Shown here: positions 25,544-35,171 of the stretch, one piece after another
Position numbering within the stretch: position 1 is the first letter of the stretch
How the letters are laid out: every line of letters starts with the position of its first letter
Assembly: GCF_963678875.1 (NCBI RefSeq)
Contig: NZ_OY787456.1
Location: 1,240,001 to 1,304,000 of the forward strand
Direction of reading: 5' to 3'
Length of the DNA stretch: 64,000 bases
Source of the DNA: an uncultured Hyphomonas sp.
Lineage (GTDB): Bacteria; Pseudomonadota; Alphaproteobacteria; Caulobacterales; Hyphomonadaceae
Made by a program: the position numbers and the translations under genes
Notes under the pieces: generated by a model
Database searches by the model: none
Seen by the model: the letters and a program-made list of their open reading frames with translations, nothing else
What the model was told of the DNA's origin: nothing

Positions 25544-27397
25544 ATGGCAACACAGACGGTCAGGATGACCATGGCGCAGGCGCTGGTTCGGTTCCTGTCA
25601 AATCAGATGATCGAAACGGAGCATGAGACCATCCCCTATTTTGGCGGGGTGTGGGCGATCTTCGGTCACGGCAATGTGTCCGGCATGGGGGAGGCGCTCT
25701 ACCAGGTCCGGGATCGGTTGCCGACTTTCAGGGCGCACAATGAGCAAGCCATGGCGCACACGGCGATTGCTTATGCAAAGGCCGGCTTTCGCCGCCAGGC
25801 CATGGTGTGCACGTCATCTATCGGACCGGGCGCCACAAACTTCCTGACCGCAGCTGCATTGGCTCATGTGAACCGGTTGCCGGTCCTTTTCCTGCCGGGC
25901 GACGTGTTCGCCAACAGGCGGCCGGATCCTGTCCTGCAGCAGGTTGAAGATTTTCAGGATGGAACTGTTTCGGCAAATGACTGTTTCAAGCCGGTCTCCC
26001 GTTACTTCGACCGGATCACGCGTCCGGAACAAATCCTTTTGGCGCTGCCGCGCATGATGTCGGTGTTTACGGACCCTTCTACCTGTGGTCCGGTTTGCCT
26101 GTCTCTCTGCCAGGATGTGCAGGCGCAGGCATATGACTATCCCGTCTCGTTTTTTGAGGAACGAATCTGGCGCATCCGCCGTCCGGAACCTGACCGATTT
26201 GAAATGGACCGCCTGGTGCGGGCAATGGAAACGGCCAGGCGTCCATTGATTGTCGCGGGCGGCGGTGCGCTATACAGCGGCGCGTCGCAGGTACTCGGCG
26301 CGTTTGCGGAACGGGTTGGAATTCCGGTGGCCGAAACCCAGGCCGGGCGCAGTACTCTGCCTTATTCTCATCCCATGAATCTGGGGGCGATCGGGGTTAC
26401 AGGATCCGATGCCGCAAATGCTGCAGCTTCAGAAGCAGACCTGATCGTGGGCATCGGCACCCGGTTGCAAGACTTCACGACAGGCTCCCGCGCCCTGATT
26501 TCAGCGGAAGGACGCCAGCTCTTCCAAGTCAATATTGCCTCCTATGACGCGGAAAAGCACATGGCGACGCCCGTGGTTGGTGACGCCAGACAGGTCGTGG
26601 CCCGGCTTTCGGAAATGATCACACAGGCCGCGATTGAAGAAGACTGGCAGCAGCGCAATGCGGACCGGTCCGGGCAGTGGCGAAATGACGTCAATACGGC
26701 GTTGGGTGCCCAGGACGCCGGAGCGCCGTCCTACGCAGCCGCCCTTGGCGCAGTGGACCGCGCCGCGGATGAGCGCAGCACGGTCGTCTGCGCCGCCGGC
26801 ACACTGCCCGGAGAACTTCACAAGCTCTGGCGGGCGGAACGCGCAGGTGGCTATCATGTCGAATACGGCTATTCCTGCATGGGATATGAGATCGCCGGCG
26901 GTATCGGCGTCAAAATGGCGGATCCGGAAAGCGAGGTATTTGTCGTCGTCGGTGATGGCAGCTACCTGATGCTGAATTCGGAGATCGCCACCTCGGTCAT
27001 GATGGGGCTGAAGATCATCATTATACTGTTTGATTCCGAAGGCTTCTCCTGCATCAACCGGCTCCAGCGTGAAACAGGCGGGGAAGACTTCAACAACCAG
27101 TTCGTGGATACGGTCCATGAGACATTGCCGGACATCGATTACGCAGCACATGCCAGAAGCCTCGGTGCGGTAGCGGAATCTGTCTCCGGAGTCGCGGAAC
27201 TTGAGGCAGCCTTGTCCCGCGCCAGAGCCGCTGGCCGGACCACGCTGATCTCAATCAAGGTCGACCCAGACAAGGCGACAGATATCGGGGGTCATTGGTG
27301 GGATGTGGCGGTACCGGAAGTGTCGGAAAGTGAAAAGGTCCGCACGGCGTTTGAAAACTACAAGCAATCGGCCAGCAAGCAGATTATCGATGGATAG
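25544..27397 (+). CDS. iolD: 3D-(3,5/4)-trihydroxycyclohexane-1,2-dione hydrolase
   Basis: A 617-residue thiamine-diphosphate enzyme that opens the inositol ring. The N-terminal domain has the catalytic Glu in HNEQAMAHTAIAYAKA and the SSIGPGATNFLTAAALAHVN segment. The C-terminal diphosphate-binding motif is VVGDGSYLMLNSEI with the downstream FDSEGFSCI. The ATG at 25544 gives the normal family start; an in-frame ATG at 25499 overlaps iolC. The gene is 9 bases from iolE, in operon order C, D, E, B. Confidence 0.95.
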   Translation: MATQTVRMTMAQALVRFLSNQMIETEHETIPYFGGVWAIFGHGNVSGMGEALYQVRDRLPTFRAHNEQAMAHTAIAYAKAGFRRQAMVCTSSIGPGATNFLTAAALAHVNRLPVLFLPGDVFANRRPDPVLQQVEDFQDGTVSANDCFKPVSRYFDRITRPEQILLALPRMMSVFTDPSTCGPVCLSLCQDVQAQAYDYPVSFFEERIWRIRRPEPDRFEMDRLVRAMETARRPLIVAGGGALYSGASQVLGAFAERVGIPVAETQAGRSTLPYSHPMNLGAIGVTGSDAANAAASEADLIVGIGTRLQDFTTGSRALISAEGRQLFQVNIASYDAEKHMATPVVGDARQVVARLSEMITQAAIEEDWQQRNADRSGQWRNDVNTALGAQDAGAPSYAAALGAVDRAADERSTVVCAAGTLPGELHKLWRAERAGGYHVEYGYSCMGYEIAGGIGVKMADPESEVFVVVGDGSYLMLNSEIATSVMMGLKIIIILFDSEGFSCINRLQRETGGEDFNNQFVDTVHETLPDIDYAAHARSLGAVAESVSGVAELEAALSRARAAGRTTLISIKVDPDKATDIGGHWWDVAVPEVSESEKVRTAFENYKQSASKQIIDG

Positions 27398-27406
27398 GAG
27401 ACAGAC

Positions 27407-28306
27407 ATGAAATTCGGGGTCAGCCCAATCGCCTGGTCCAATGACGATATGCCGGAGCTCGGAGGCGAGACGACGCTGGAATCCTGCCTGACCGATGTCG
27501 GCGAATTGGGGTTTGACGGTGTTGAACTTGGTGGGAAGTTTCCCCGGCAAAGCGCCGAGCTGCTCCCGATCCTGAGATCCCATGGCCTCTCACTTGTCGG
27601 CGGCTGGTTTTCCGGCAATTGCCTTGTCAACTCCACCGAAGAGGAGATCGCCGCCCTGCGGGCGCATCAGGACCTGTTGCGGGCATGCGGCTCGGACGTC
27701 TTTGTCTATGCCGAATGCAGCAATGCTGTGCACGGCAACCGGTCTGTTGGTTTGTCAGGAAAGCCGGTGCTGGATGCCGGAGCGTGGCGGACATTCGGGG
27801 AGCGCCTGACCGGGATCGCCGAATACCTCGCGTCAGAAGGGTTTCGGTTTGCCTATCATCATCATACCGGAACGGTCGTGGAAACAGCGGCCGATCTCGA
27901 GCAATTCCTTGCCGTGACGGGAGATGCGGTGGGGCTCACCCTGGATACGGGGCACGCATTCGTGGGCGGGATCGACTGTGCAGAAATCATCCGCAAAGTG
28001 CCTGCACGCATAGCCCATGTTCACTGCAAGGATGTTCGCCGCAGCATATTCGAGACCGTCCGGAAGGATGACCAGAGCTTTCTGGATGGGGTGCTCGCCG
28101 GAATGTTCACGGTGCCTGGCGACGGGGACATCGATTTTGCGCCAGTGTTCGAAGCGCTTGGCCACATCAGGTATGATGACTGGATCATTGTCGAAGCGGA
28201 ACAGGATCCGGCTCTCGCCGATCCCCGTCTTTATGCAAGGCTGGGGCTCGACCATGTCAGGGCTTGCGCCCAAACCCGTCGCGATACGAGAAAGGTTGAA
28301 TGCTGA
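27407..28306 (+). CDS. iolE: Myo-inosose-2 dehydratase
   Basis: A 299-residue TIM-barrel protein of the sugar isomerase/AP endonuclease-2 type. The family start (FGVSPIAWSNDDMPELGGETTLE) and the metal-binding region (AYHHHTGTVVET, TLDTGHAFVGG, AHVHCKD) are present. It removes water from 2-keto-myo-inositol. TAGGAGACAGAC directly precedes the ATG. The stop is one base from the iolB start. Confidence 0.95.
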   Translation: MKFGVSPIAWSNDDMPELGGETTLESCLTDVGELGFDGVELGGKFPRQSAELLPILRSHGLSLVGGWFSGNCLVNSTEEEIAALRAHQDLLRACGSDVFVYAECSNAVHGNRSVGLSGKPVLDAGAWRTFGERLTGIAEYLASEGFRFAYHHHTGTVVETAADLEQFLAVTGDAVGLTLDTGHAFVGGIDCAEIIRKVPARIAHVHCKDVRRSIFETVRKDDQSFLDGVLAGMFTVPGDGDIDFAPVFEALGHIRYDDWIIVEAEQDPALADPRLYARLGLDHVRACAQTRRDTRKVEC

Positions 28307-28307
28307 G

Positions 28308-29108
28308 ATGACAGATCTGCGCGTCAAAACAGGCCGCCCCGCCACGGATGGGTGTGTGCTATCGGTCACCCCGGAATCCGCCGGTTGGACTTATGTCGGA
28401 TTTGCCGTTCACAAACTCGGCGCCGGCGAAGCTTTCGAAAAGCCCGCAACAGAATTGGAAGCCTGCCTCGTCATCCTGTCGGGCAAGGCGAGTGTCACGG
28501 TTTCAGGCCAGACCTATCCGGTCTTCGGTGAGCGCGAAAACGTGTTCTCCGGTCCGCCCGCTGCCATGTACATCCCCATGGGGCATGCCTATTCGGTTCG
28601 TGCGGAAACATCGCTCGAGATCGCCGTCTGCACCGCACCTGGGGGAGGAGACCATGAGCCGCGGATCATCCCGCCCGGGTCCATTCGTGCCGAAGTCCGC
28701 GGGCAGGGGAGCAATACGCGTTACGTCCAGGATATCCTGCCGGAGTCGGATCCCGCGCACAGCCTGCTTGTCGTTGAGGTCATCACGCCGGGCGGAAACT
28801 GGTCGAGCTACCCGCCGCACAAGCATGACTCCGATGCTCTGCCGGAAGAATCGGCCCTGGAAGAAACCTATTACCACAGGCTGCATCCCTCCCAGGGATT
28901 TGCCTTCCAGCGCGTCTATACCGATGACAGGTCGATTGACCAGACGATTGCCGTGGAAGATGGCGACTGCGTGATGGTCCCGGAGGGATACCATCCTGTC
29001 GGTGCCCCGTTCGGGTATGATCTCTACTATCTGAACGTCATGGCGGGCGCGAAACGGAAATGGGTGTTCCGGAACGATCCGGTTCACGATTGGATGTTGA
29101 ATAAATAA
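28308..29108 (+). CDS. iolB: 5-deoxy-glucuronate isomerase
   Basis: A 266-residue bicupin. The metal-binding segment YPPHKHDSDALPEESALEE and the following YYHR are typical of IolB, as is VEDGDCVMVPEGYHPV near the end. It converts 5-deoxy-glucuronate to 5-dehydro-2-deoxygluconate, the substrate of the IolC kinase. The ATG at 28308 directly follows the iolE stop. A longer open frame upstream only overlaps iolE in another frame. Confidence 0.95.
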   Translation: MTDLRVKTGRPATDGCVLSVTPESAGWTYVGFAVHKLGAGEAFEKPATELEACLVILSGKASVTVSGQTYPVFGERENVFSGPPAAMYIPMGHAYSVRAETSLEIAVCTAPGGGDHEPRIIPPGSIRAEVRGQGSNTRYVQDILPESDPAHSLLVVEVITPGGNWSSYPPHKHDSDALPEESALEETYYHRLHPSQGFAFQRVYTDDRSIDQTIAVEDGDCVMVPEGYHPVGAPFGYDLYYLNVMAGAKRKWVFRNDPVHDWMLNK

Positions 29109-29196
29109 CGAACAGGGCGCGGGACAGGCTCTCTCTTTTCCCAATAATTGCGAAAGCGCGGCCTCTGCAATCAGGTCGGCACATCAGGGCATTTCA

Positions 29197-30306
29197 ATGA
29201 AACAAAAATTCAGGATCGCGCTTATCGGGACCGGCTATATCGGGAAAACGCATGCGCTCGCTTACAGGTCGGTGAACGCGGTCTTCCCGGACCTGCCGGA
29301 ATTGGTGGCCGACCTTGTGGTCGACATCGATGAGACGGCAGGACGCGCCTTCGCCGCGCAATTCGGCTTCGCCAGGTTTTCAACAGACTGGCATGATGCG
29401 GTCTCCGATCCGGAAATCGACATCATTGCGATCGCCACGCCAAACCATCTGCACAAGGATATGGCCATCGAAGCGCTCCGGGCGGGCAAGCACGTTTATT
29501 GTGAAAAGCCGCTCGCTGTAACGATCGAAGATTCCGAGGCCATGGCTGAGGCGGCCCGCAACGCTTCCGGCCAGACGCTTGTCGGATACAACTACCTCTG
29601 CAACCCGGCCCTCCAACTCGCCCGGAAGATGATTGAGTCAGGCAGGATAGGCCGGCCGCTCTTTTTCCGGGGCGTGAATGACGAAGACTATATGGCGGAT
29701 CCGAAAACGCCCCATAGCTGGCGGTGCGAGCGTGCAAAAGCCGGAGCCGGCACCTTGGGCGACCTCGCAACCCACCTTATCAGTCTGTCCCAGTTCCTCA
29801 TGGGGGATATTGTCGGCGTCGCGGGGCGAACCTATACGGCGCACGCGAAGCGCCCGGTCGCTTCAGACCAGGCGGCATACAGAACGGTCGAGAATGACGA
29901 TGTCGTTTCCGTCCTGGTCGAGTTTGAAGGAGGTGCACGCGGCGAGCTGTCTTCCAGCCGCATTGCGTGGGGACGCAAGAACCGGCTGGCATTTGAAATC
30001 CATGGAGAGAAGGGCACGATCCTTTTTGATCAGGAACGGCTCAACGAGTTGGAAATATTCGAAACGCCGGAGGACGCCGATGCGCAAGGATTCCGGAAAA
30101 TCCTGATCGGTCCCGCGCATCCGCCATACGGGGCATTTGTCCAGTCAACAGGGCATCAACTTGGTTTCAATGACCTGAAAGTGATCGAAGTCAAAAACCT
30201 CATTGAGGGAATAGCGAACGGTTCGCCTTGTTATCCATCTTTCGAAGATGCCCTGAAGGTCGAACAAGTGATCGACCGCGTGCTGAATCCACAGCCCGGG
30301 ACCTGA
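29197..30306 (+). CDS. Gfo/Idh/MocA family dehydrogenase, probable inositol 2-dehydrogenase
   Basis: A 369-residue NAD(P)-dependent dehydrogenase. The Rossmann motif is ALIGTGYIGKTHA, followed by IATPNHLHKDMAIEALRAGK and the EKP motif (HVYCEKPLAV). The C-terminal domain has GDLATHLISLSQFLMGDI, where the His and Asp resemble the usual catalytic site. At the end of the iolC-D-E-B run it most likely oxidises myo- or scyllo-inositol to the inosose used by IolE. Another polyol substrate is possible, so I give no gene symbol. It follows iolB by 88 bases. Confidence 0.88.
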   Translation: MKQKFRIALIGTGYIGKTHALAYRSVNAVFPDLPELVADLVVDIDETAGRAFAAQFGFARFSTDWHDAVSDPEIDIIAIATPNHLHKDMAIEALRAGKHVYCEKPLAVTIEDSEAMAEAARNASGQTLVGYNYLCNPALQLARKMIESGRIGRPLFFRGVNDEDYMADPKTPHSWRCERAKAGAGTLGDLATHLISLSQFLMGDIVGVAGRTYTAHAKRPVASDQAAYRTVENDDVVSVLVEFEGGARGELSSSRIAWGRKNRLAFEIHGEKGTILFDQERLNELEIFETPEDADAQGFRKILIGPAHPPYGAFVQSTGHQLGFNDLKVIEVKNLIEGIANGSPCYPSFEDALKVEQVIDRVLNPQPGT

Positions 30307-30389
30307 TGCGAAGGGCTCCGATTGGGTGCCAATCCCCGATTGCTGGCGGGCCGGTAGAAGAAGCCGTCCGCCAGCGGGTGCCGGAGCGG

Positions 30390-30590
30390 TCAATCGCGCC
30401 GCCGGCACACCGACCAAGCCAGGGACAGGATACCGGACCCGGCGGCGACAGCGAATACCATGTCCCACCGGCTATTCAGCAAAAGCGACATGATGAGGCC
30501 CGTCAGGCTAATGGCAAACAGGATCGCGGGAACGGCAAATATTCCCAAAAGTCCGTGTCGCCCGCAAGTATTGCTTCTTTGCCTTGTCAT
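30390..30590 (-). CDS. Small two-helix membrane protein of the iron-uptake operon
   Basis: A 66-residue protein with two hydrophobic segments (about residues 14-37 and 43-58) and Arg-rich ends. Its ATG overlaps the stop of the upstream PepSY gene (30587-30590), so translation is coupled. I do not recognise a named family. Small membrane proteins of this kind often follow PepSY-TM genes in siderophore operons. Confidence 0.6.
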   Translation of the reverse strand: MTRQRSNTCGRHGLLGIFAVPAILFAISLTGLIMSLLLNSRWDMVFAVAAGSGILSLAWSVCRRRD

Positions 30591-31726
30591 CTGGAATTGA
30601 TTTCAACGGTTTTGGCTGGCTGCAACCTGCGACGGGGAGACTCGCGCCTCGTGGCCCAGAGGTACAGGCCGGTTGCAAGAACAAGGATGGTCACAAGATC
30701 AAGGACCAGCCAGACGAGTTTCAGGAGCAGTCCTCCATAGTCCCCGAAATGCAATGGTCGGGAAAGGGAGAGGGCCTTTGTATACCAGGGCATCTGCCGG
30801 AGGCCGGCGATCTCGCCCGTTCCGGCATGGATCAGGACAGGCGTGATGATGTTCTCCGTCAGGGGCGTGTCGCCATGAAGGAACACGGCATAGTGCGCGC
30901 CTGTCGAAAAGCCGCTGCCGGGAAAGGCCACAAACTGAAGTTCCATATCTGGTGCCAGTTTGACCGCTTCCCGGACAGCATCATCAAGTGAGGCACGCGG
31001 TCCCGCAAGAAAAGCTGCTTCATTGCCGGCAACAAGGTCTGCCAATTCATTCGTGCGCCACGTATCTATAATGGGTGTTTCCAGCGTGTTGACGACACCG
31101 GTAATGCCCACGACCAGGACCCAGGCGAGCGTCACGATGCCGAGGAGATTGTGGTAGTCGAGCCATTTCAGGCGCGGGGACTGGCGCCGGCGGACCGTTC
31201 CGAAGTCGAGTTTGCGCATGAAGGGCGCATAAAGGACGACGCCCGAGATGATCGCGGCAACGAAAAGGCATCCCATTGCGCCAAGGAACAGCATGCCCGG
31301 CAATCCGAGGAACATGTCCGTATGCAGCTGGAGAATGAACTCCATGACGCTCTCGCCGCGGTCTGCGGGCGGCACGAGATCACCGCTCGTCAAATCGAAG
31401 GAGGCAAAGTGCATGTCATGCCCCGGCGCGTCTGCGGCGGGGCCTGTGGTGACGTTCACGACCGGCCGGTCAATGTCGAAACTCATGAAGATCGGCACCT
31501 CGCCCGGACGGTGTTCGAGCGAGATGTCGAGGATTTCGTCAAGCGTCAGGTGCGCCTCGCCGGGATGTGCCGGCTGCCAGCTCTCTGGATTGAGCGCGCT
31601 GTCGATCTCGTCATGGAAGATAAGCGGCAGCCCGGTCAGGCAGAGCATGAGCAGGAACAGGGTCGAGATGAGGCTCGTCCATTTATGGACCCAGCTCCAC
31701 GCCCTGATTGTTCCTGCCTGCATCAT
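30587..31726 (-). CDS. PepSY-associated TM helix protein (PiuB-like)
   Basis: A 379-residue inner-membrane protein with four main membrane helices. Helix 1 starts near residue 10 (WVHKWTSLISTLFLLMLCLTG) and the middle segment has LQLHTDMFLGLPGMLFLGAMG. The periplasmic part carries a PepSY-like region (DAVREAVKLAPDMELQFVAFPG). Such proteins are thought to reduce ferric siderophores in the periplasm. The ATG at 31726 lies 14 bases after the receptor stop, so the two form an operon. Longer starts overlap the receptor. Confidence 0.88.
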   Translation of the reverse strand: MMQAGTIRAWSWVHKWTSLISTLFLLMLCLTGLPLIFHDEIDSALNPESWQPAHPGEAHLTLDEILDISLEHRPGEVPIFMSFDIDRPVVNVTTGPAADAPGHDMHFASFDLTSGDLVPPADRGESVMEFILQLHTDMFLGLPGMLFLGAMGCLFVAAIISGVVLYAPFMRKLDFGTVRRRQSPRLKWLDYHNLLGIVTLAWVLVVGITGVVNTLETPIIDTWRTNELADLVAGNEAAFLAGPRASLDDAVREAVKLAPDMELQFVAFPGSGFSTGAHYAVFLHGDTPLTENIITPVLIHAGTGEIAGLRQMPWYTKALSLSRPLHFGDYGGLLLKLVWLVLDLVTILVLATGLYLWATRRESPRRRLQPAKTVEINSR

Positions 31727-31740
31727 CTTGCGCTGCGTTC

Positions 31741-33918
31741 CTAGAAGTCGATCGAGGCCGAGACGCTGAACGTCCGGGGATTGCCGAGGATCAGGTAGTT
31801 GGCACCAGGATATCCGCCGGTAGATGCCCAATAGGATTCATCGGTGAGGTTTTCGATCCGTGCCCGCAGGGTGACGGGGCGGTCGGAAATATCGAGCGAG
31901 TAGCGGGCGCCGATATCGAGGCGTGTCCAGCTGTCGAGCTCGGTCGTGTTGGCCGTGTTCACATATTGCTCGCCTGTATAGACAATCCGTCCGTCGAGGG
32001 TCAGTCCGTCGATTGCTGCGACATCCCATTCCGCGTTGAGATTGGCCTGGATCTCGGGCACGCCGATCGGGGTGTTGCCCTGGTCTAGGCCGCCTTGCGT
32101 CTTTGCAAGCTCTGAATCGAGGAAGGTTGCGCCGCCGATCAGGCGCAGGCCGTCCATGGGTTCTCCGAAGAGAGTGAGTTCGAGGCCGGTATTTTCCTGC
32201 TCGCCGGAGGCGGAAAATACCTGATCTGCAACAATCGCATTCGGGCGGGTCAGGCGGAAGATTGCGGCCGTGGCGCCAAAATTGCCGCCATCATATTTGA
32301 CACCTGCCTCGACCTGTTCGCCGGTGAAGGGTTCGAGCACCTCGCCTGAATTGAGGATGGTCACGCCGCCGCTGGTCGCCGGGGCGATCTGGCCCGGCTG
32401 GAGGCTTTCGGCATAATTGGCATAGAGGGACACCTCGCCCGTCGCCTTGTAGACGAGGCCGAAGGCCGGGGTGACCTTGTCGTCTTCATATCCGGAGAGT
32501 TTCGCGCCGGTATTATAGTCGAAGCTTGCTGTGTCGATGTCCTGCTGGCGCAGGCCGACCGTCGCCAGAAGGCGTCCATCGATGAAAGACAATGTGTCGG
32601 CAATGGCCAAGGAGGTGTTGGTGACCTCTTCGGTCTTCAGCGGTCTGGCGAGGTTGCCGCCAACAAAGAAATCTGCCGCCGGGGCGGCCACGGCGACCGG
32701 GCTATAGAGATCGGTCGCGAAGGGGGTGAAGAAGCTTGAGAAGGCGTAGGCATTCTTCGATTCCAGGCTGACGGAAGAGGCCGATACGACGACACGGTGG
32801 CCGACCGGCCCGGTCTGGAATTCAGCACTGAGGCCGGTATCGAACGAGACGACATTGTCTTCGCGCGTATTGTCGAACCGGTAGGCGGTCAGGCTTCCGT
32901 CTTCGGCCGCGCTCGGATTGGCGAGCACATTTGCTTCTTCACCATTGCGGGCACCGGCGCCCAGCCAGACGGTGACAGCTTCACTGAGATCATATTCGCC
33001 GCGCACCACGCCGAAGAGCTGTTTCTCGTCGGTATAGGTCCAGGGCTGGGCGAAATTTGCGTCGCTGTCAGGCGCTGCCGGCACGCCCGCCAGCGGGGTC
33101 ACCTGCGGACGGGGCGCATCGATCCGGTTGTCCTGGTAGCCGATGTCTGCGGAGAAACGGAACCGTTCGCCGTCATAGTCCGTTCCGAGTGAAAACACCG
33201 ACAAGGCGCGGTCCTGGTCCTCGACAGCCGTCTCGCCATCGCGGAGCACGGCATTGAATCGGACACCCCATTCCTGTGCCGGACCGAACCGGTCCCCGAT
33301 ATCCAGTGCGCCATAGGCCTGGCCGGAAGTTTCATAGCCGAGGGTTGCCCGGCGTACGCTGTCGGCCGGAGCGCGCTTCGGGACCAGGTTGATCGTTCCG
33401 CCGACACCGCTTCCGCCGGGCGCGGCCCCGTTGATGAAGGCGTTTGCGCCCCGGAAGACTTCGACCCGCTCCAGCAGCTCGGCCGCGACGAACTGGCGGG
33501 GCAGGATACCGTAGACCCCGTTCAGCGTGATGTCGTCGGAATAGACGGGAAAGCCGCGCAGGACATAGACTTCCTGGAAGTTTCCGAACCCCTTGGCCAC
33601 ACGAACCACCGGGTCGTTCTGCAGGACATCGCCGACGCTGTCGGATTGCTGGGTGAGGATCAGGTCTGATGTGTAGGCTGTTCCTGAAAAGGGAGCGTCC
33701 AGGAAATCGAGATTGCCGAGCAGGCCGGCCCGCCCGCCCCGCGCAACCTGGCCGCCGGCATATTCTCGGGTGAGCTCGACCTGGGAGGAATCCTTGACGA
33801 TGACCGTGTCGAGGACGCGTTCTTCGTCGCTTGCGGGAGGTGTCTGGGCGAGGGCGCAGGGGGCGGCCATACCGGCGGTCAATCCGGCAGCGAGAAACAG
33901 GCGGGTCGAAGTCTTCAA
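31741..33918 (-). CDS. TonB-dependent siderophore receptor
   Basis: A 725-residue receptor with a signal peptide (LKTSTRLFLAAGLTAGMAAPCALAQ). The plug has DTVIVKDSS, VGDVLQNDPVVRV, YVLRGFP and ERVEVFRGANAFINGAAPGG, which is typical of the FpvA/FhuE siderophore group. The barrel ends in FSVSASIDF. The TTG at 33918 is chosen as start because AAGGA lies 7 bases before it and it gives a clean signal peptide. A Fur-box-like site is just upstream and a PepSY protein downstream, so iron uptake is well supported. Confidence 0.93.
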   Translation of the reverse strand: MKTSTRLFLAAGLTAGMAAPCALAQTPPASDEERVLDTVIVKDSSQVELTREYAGGQVARGGRAGLLGNLDFLDAPFSGTAYTSDLILTQQSDSVGDVLQNDPVVRVAKGFGNFQEVYVLRGFPVYSDDITLNGVYGILPRQFVAAELLERVEVFRGANAFINGAAPGGSGVGGTINLVPKRAPADSVRRATLGYETSGQAYGALDIGDRFGPAQEWGVRFNAVLRDGETAVEDQDRALSVFSLGTDYDGERFRFSADIGYQDNRIDAPRPQVTPLAGVPAAPDSDANFAQPWTYTDEKQLFGVVRGEYDLSEAVTVWLGAGARNGEEANVLANPSAAEDGSLTAYRFDNTREDNVVSFDTGLSAEFQTGPVGHRVVVSASSVSLESKNAYAFSSFFTPFATDLYSPVAVAAPAADFFVGGNLARPLKTEEVTNTSLAIADTLSFIDGRLLATVGLRQQDIDTASFDYNTGAKLSGYEDDKVTPAFGLVYKATGEVSLYANYAESLQPGQIAPATSGGVTILNSGEVLEPFTGEQVEAGVKYDGGNFGATAAIFRLTRPNAIVADQVFSASGEQENTGLELTLFGEPMDGLRLIGGATFLDSELAKTQGGLDQGNTPIGVPEIQANLNAEWDVAAIDGLTLDGRIVYTGEQYVNTANTTELDSWTRLDIGARYSLDISDRPVTLRARIENLTDESYWASTGGYPGANYLILGNPRTFSVSASIDF

Positions 33919-33932
33919 GGCTCTGTCCTTAT

Positions 33933-33947
33933 TGAGAATGATTATCA
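33933..33947. promoter_or_regulatory. Fur box
   Basis: TGAGAAT-G-ATTATCA is a 7-1-7 Fur site with one mismatch in its left arm, 15 bases before the receptor start. A weaker second copy (TGCAATT-C-ATTCTCA) is at 33962-33976. Iron-replete Fur would repress the receptor-PepSY operon. Confidence 0.7.
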
Positions 33948-34301
33948 GTCGTGCGTGTATCTGCAATTCATTCTCAAAACAAGTGCCAGGTTGCCGCGCT
34001 GCAGTGCGGCCATGGAAACGTCTGAGTAACTTAATTTGAGGCGGCCAGTCCTGGCGTCTAAACTTAGACAACGAGCCCGAACCCGCGCCGCAATCTCAAA
34101 ACGTCCCCTGAGATCATCCTGCTCTCGGTCATGTCCGGTTTCCGCTGTTGCTACGCAATGTCGAGGACCTGCCTCACGAGCGCCGGATCAACCAATGCCA
34201 TGAAATGGTCCGCCACTGGTTGACCGTTTCGACTTCGTCTGACGATGGAGGTGTCAATTTTCTGCCATCGGTCTATCCAAAGCGCATTGGATTAAGAAAC
34301 T

Positions 34302-35171
34302 CTACCAAGGCAAGCTGCGATAGAAGGCCTCCACCCGGTCATAACAGGGGCCGAATTCCGGAACATCACCAAGCTCGAGCCTGAGTGTCTCCCATTCTGC
34401 ACCTGACCTTCTTCTAACTTCCTCATCGCCGAGCGACTCCCGGCCCGGGTCGAGGTGGCGGGCGCGGGCCTTGGTCAGGAAGGCTGTCAGGATGTCCTTT
34501 CGCTCGGCGTCTCCGAATGCGTGGCTGGCGATCAGGTAATCGAGATCGTAGACATCCTGGCGGCGGTTCCTCCGGCGGGTGACCTGCTGAAGCATCGCCC
34601 GGTATTTTTCCGCGATCAGGTCGGTCAGGCTGTAGGCATGGAGCGCGGCGCCTTCCGGCATTTCGAGCACCTGGATCTGCGACATGGGTTCATTGAACGA
34701 GATGTCGACTTCGATCGTGATGGCCGCGCGGCCTTCCACCAGCGCCCTGTGGGCCGGCGTTCCGATTTCAGCATAACCGATTTTGAGCTTGATGGCCGGG
34801 AATTCGGCTCCGTCGAATTGGTTGCGGGGTTCCAGCCGCATGGTGTGGACCTGAAGGTGAAGGCCTGCATAGCCGAGACGTGCGGTGATAGCGGGGAATG
34901 CGCCGTTGAGCGCAGCCTTCACCTCTTCAGCCGCTTGCTCGCCCGGGTCCAGATCTGTCGTCAGATCGACATCGGTTGTTTGCCGGGGGCTGTCATAGGC
35001 AAGGCCCATCAGGATCCCGCCCTTCAGGAAGAGTTTCTGATTGAGGGGGGCGGTCAGGGCGATCGCGTTCAGCACGATCTCGGTTGCCTGGCGGGCGCGA
35101 TAGGCCGACGGGTCTTCACGTGCGCGCTCGACCCATTGCTGAATGTCGATCTTCAGGATGGGATCAGACAT
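34302..35171 (-). CDS. AbiEii-type nucleotidyltransferase toxin
   Basis: A 289-residue protein of the AbiEii/AbiGii toxin family (nucleotidyltransferase fold). The active-site pattern is FLKGGILMGLAYDSPRQTTDVDL, with G51-G52 and Asp67/Asp69. ITIEVDIS later supplies the third acidic strand, and LIAEKYRAML with RRNRRQDVYDLDYL is the helical part. AbiE systems abort phage infection or stabilise mobile DNA as type IV toxin-antitoxin pairs. The ATG overlaps the stop of the antitoxin gene by a few bases. Confidence 0.9.
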   Translation of the reverse strand: MSDPILKIDIQQWVERAREDPSAYRARQATEIVLNAIALTAPLNQKLFLKGGILMGLAYDSPRQTTDVDLTTDLDPGEQAAEEVKAALNGAFPAITARLGYAGLHLQVHTMRLEPRNQFDGAEFPAIKLKIGYAEIGTPAHRALVEGRAAITIEVDISFNEPMSQIQVLEMPEGAALHAYSLTDLIAEKYRAMLQQVTRRRNRRQDVYDLDYLIASHAFGDAERKDILTAFLTKARARHLDPGRESLGDEEVRRRSGAEWETLRLELGDVPEFGPCYDRVEAFYRSLPW

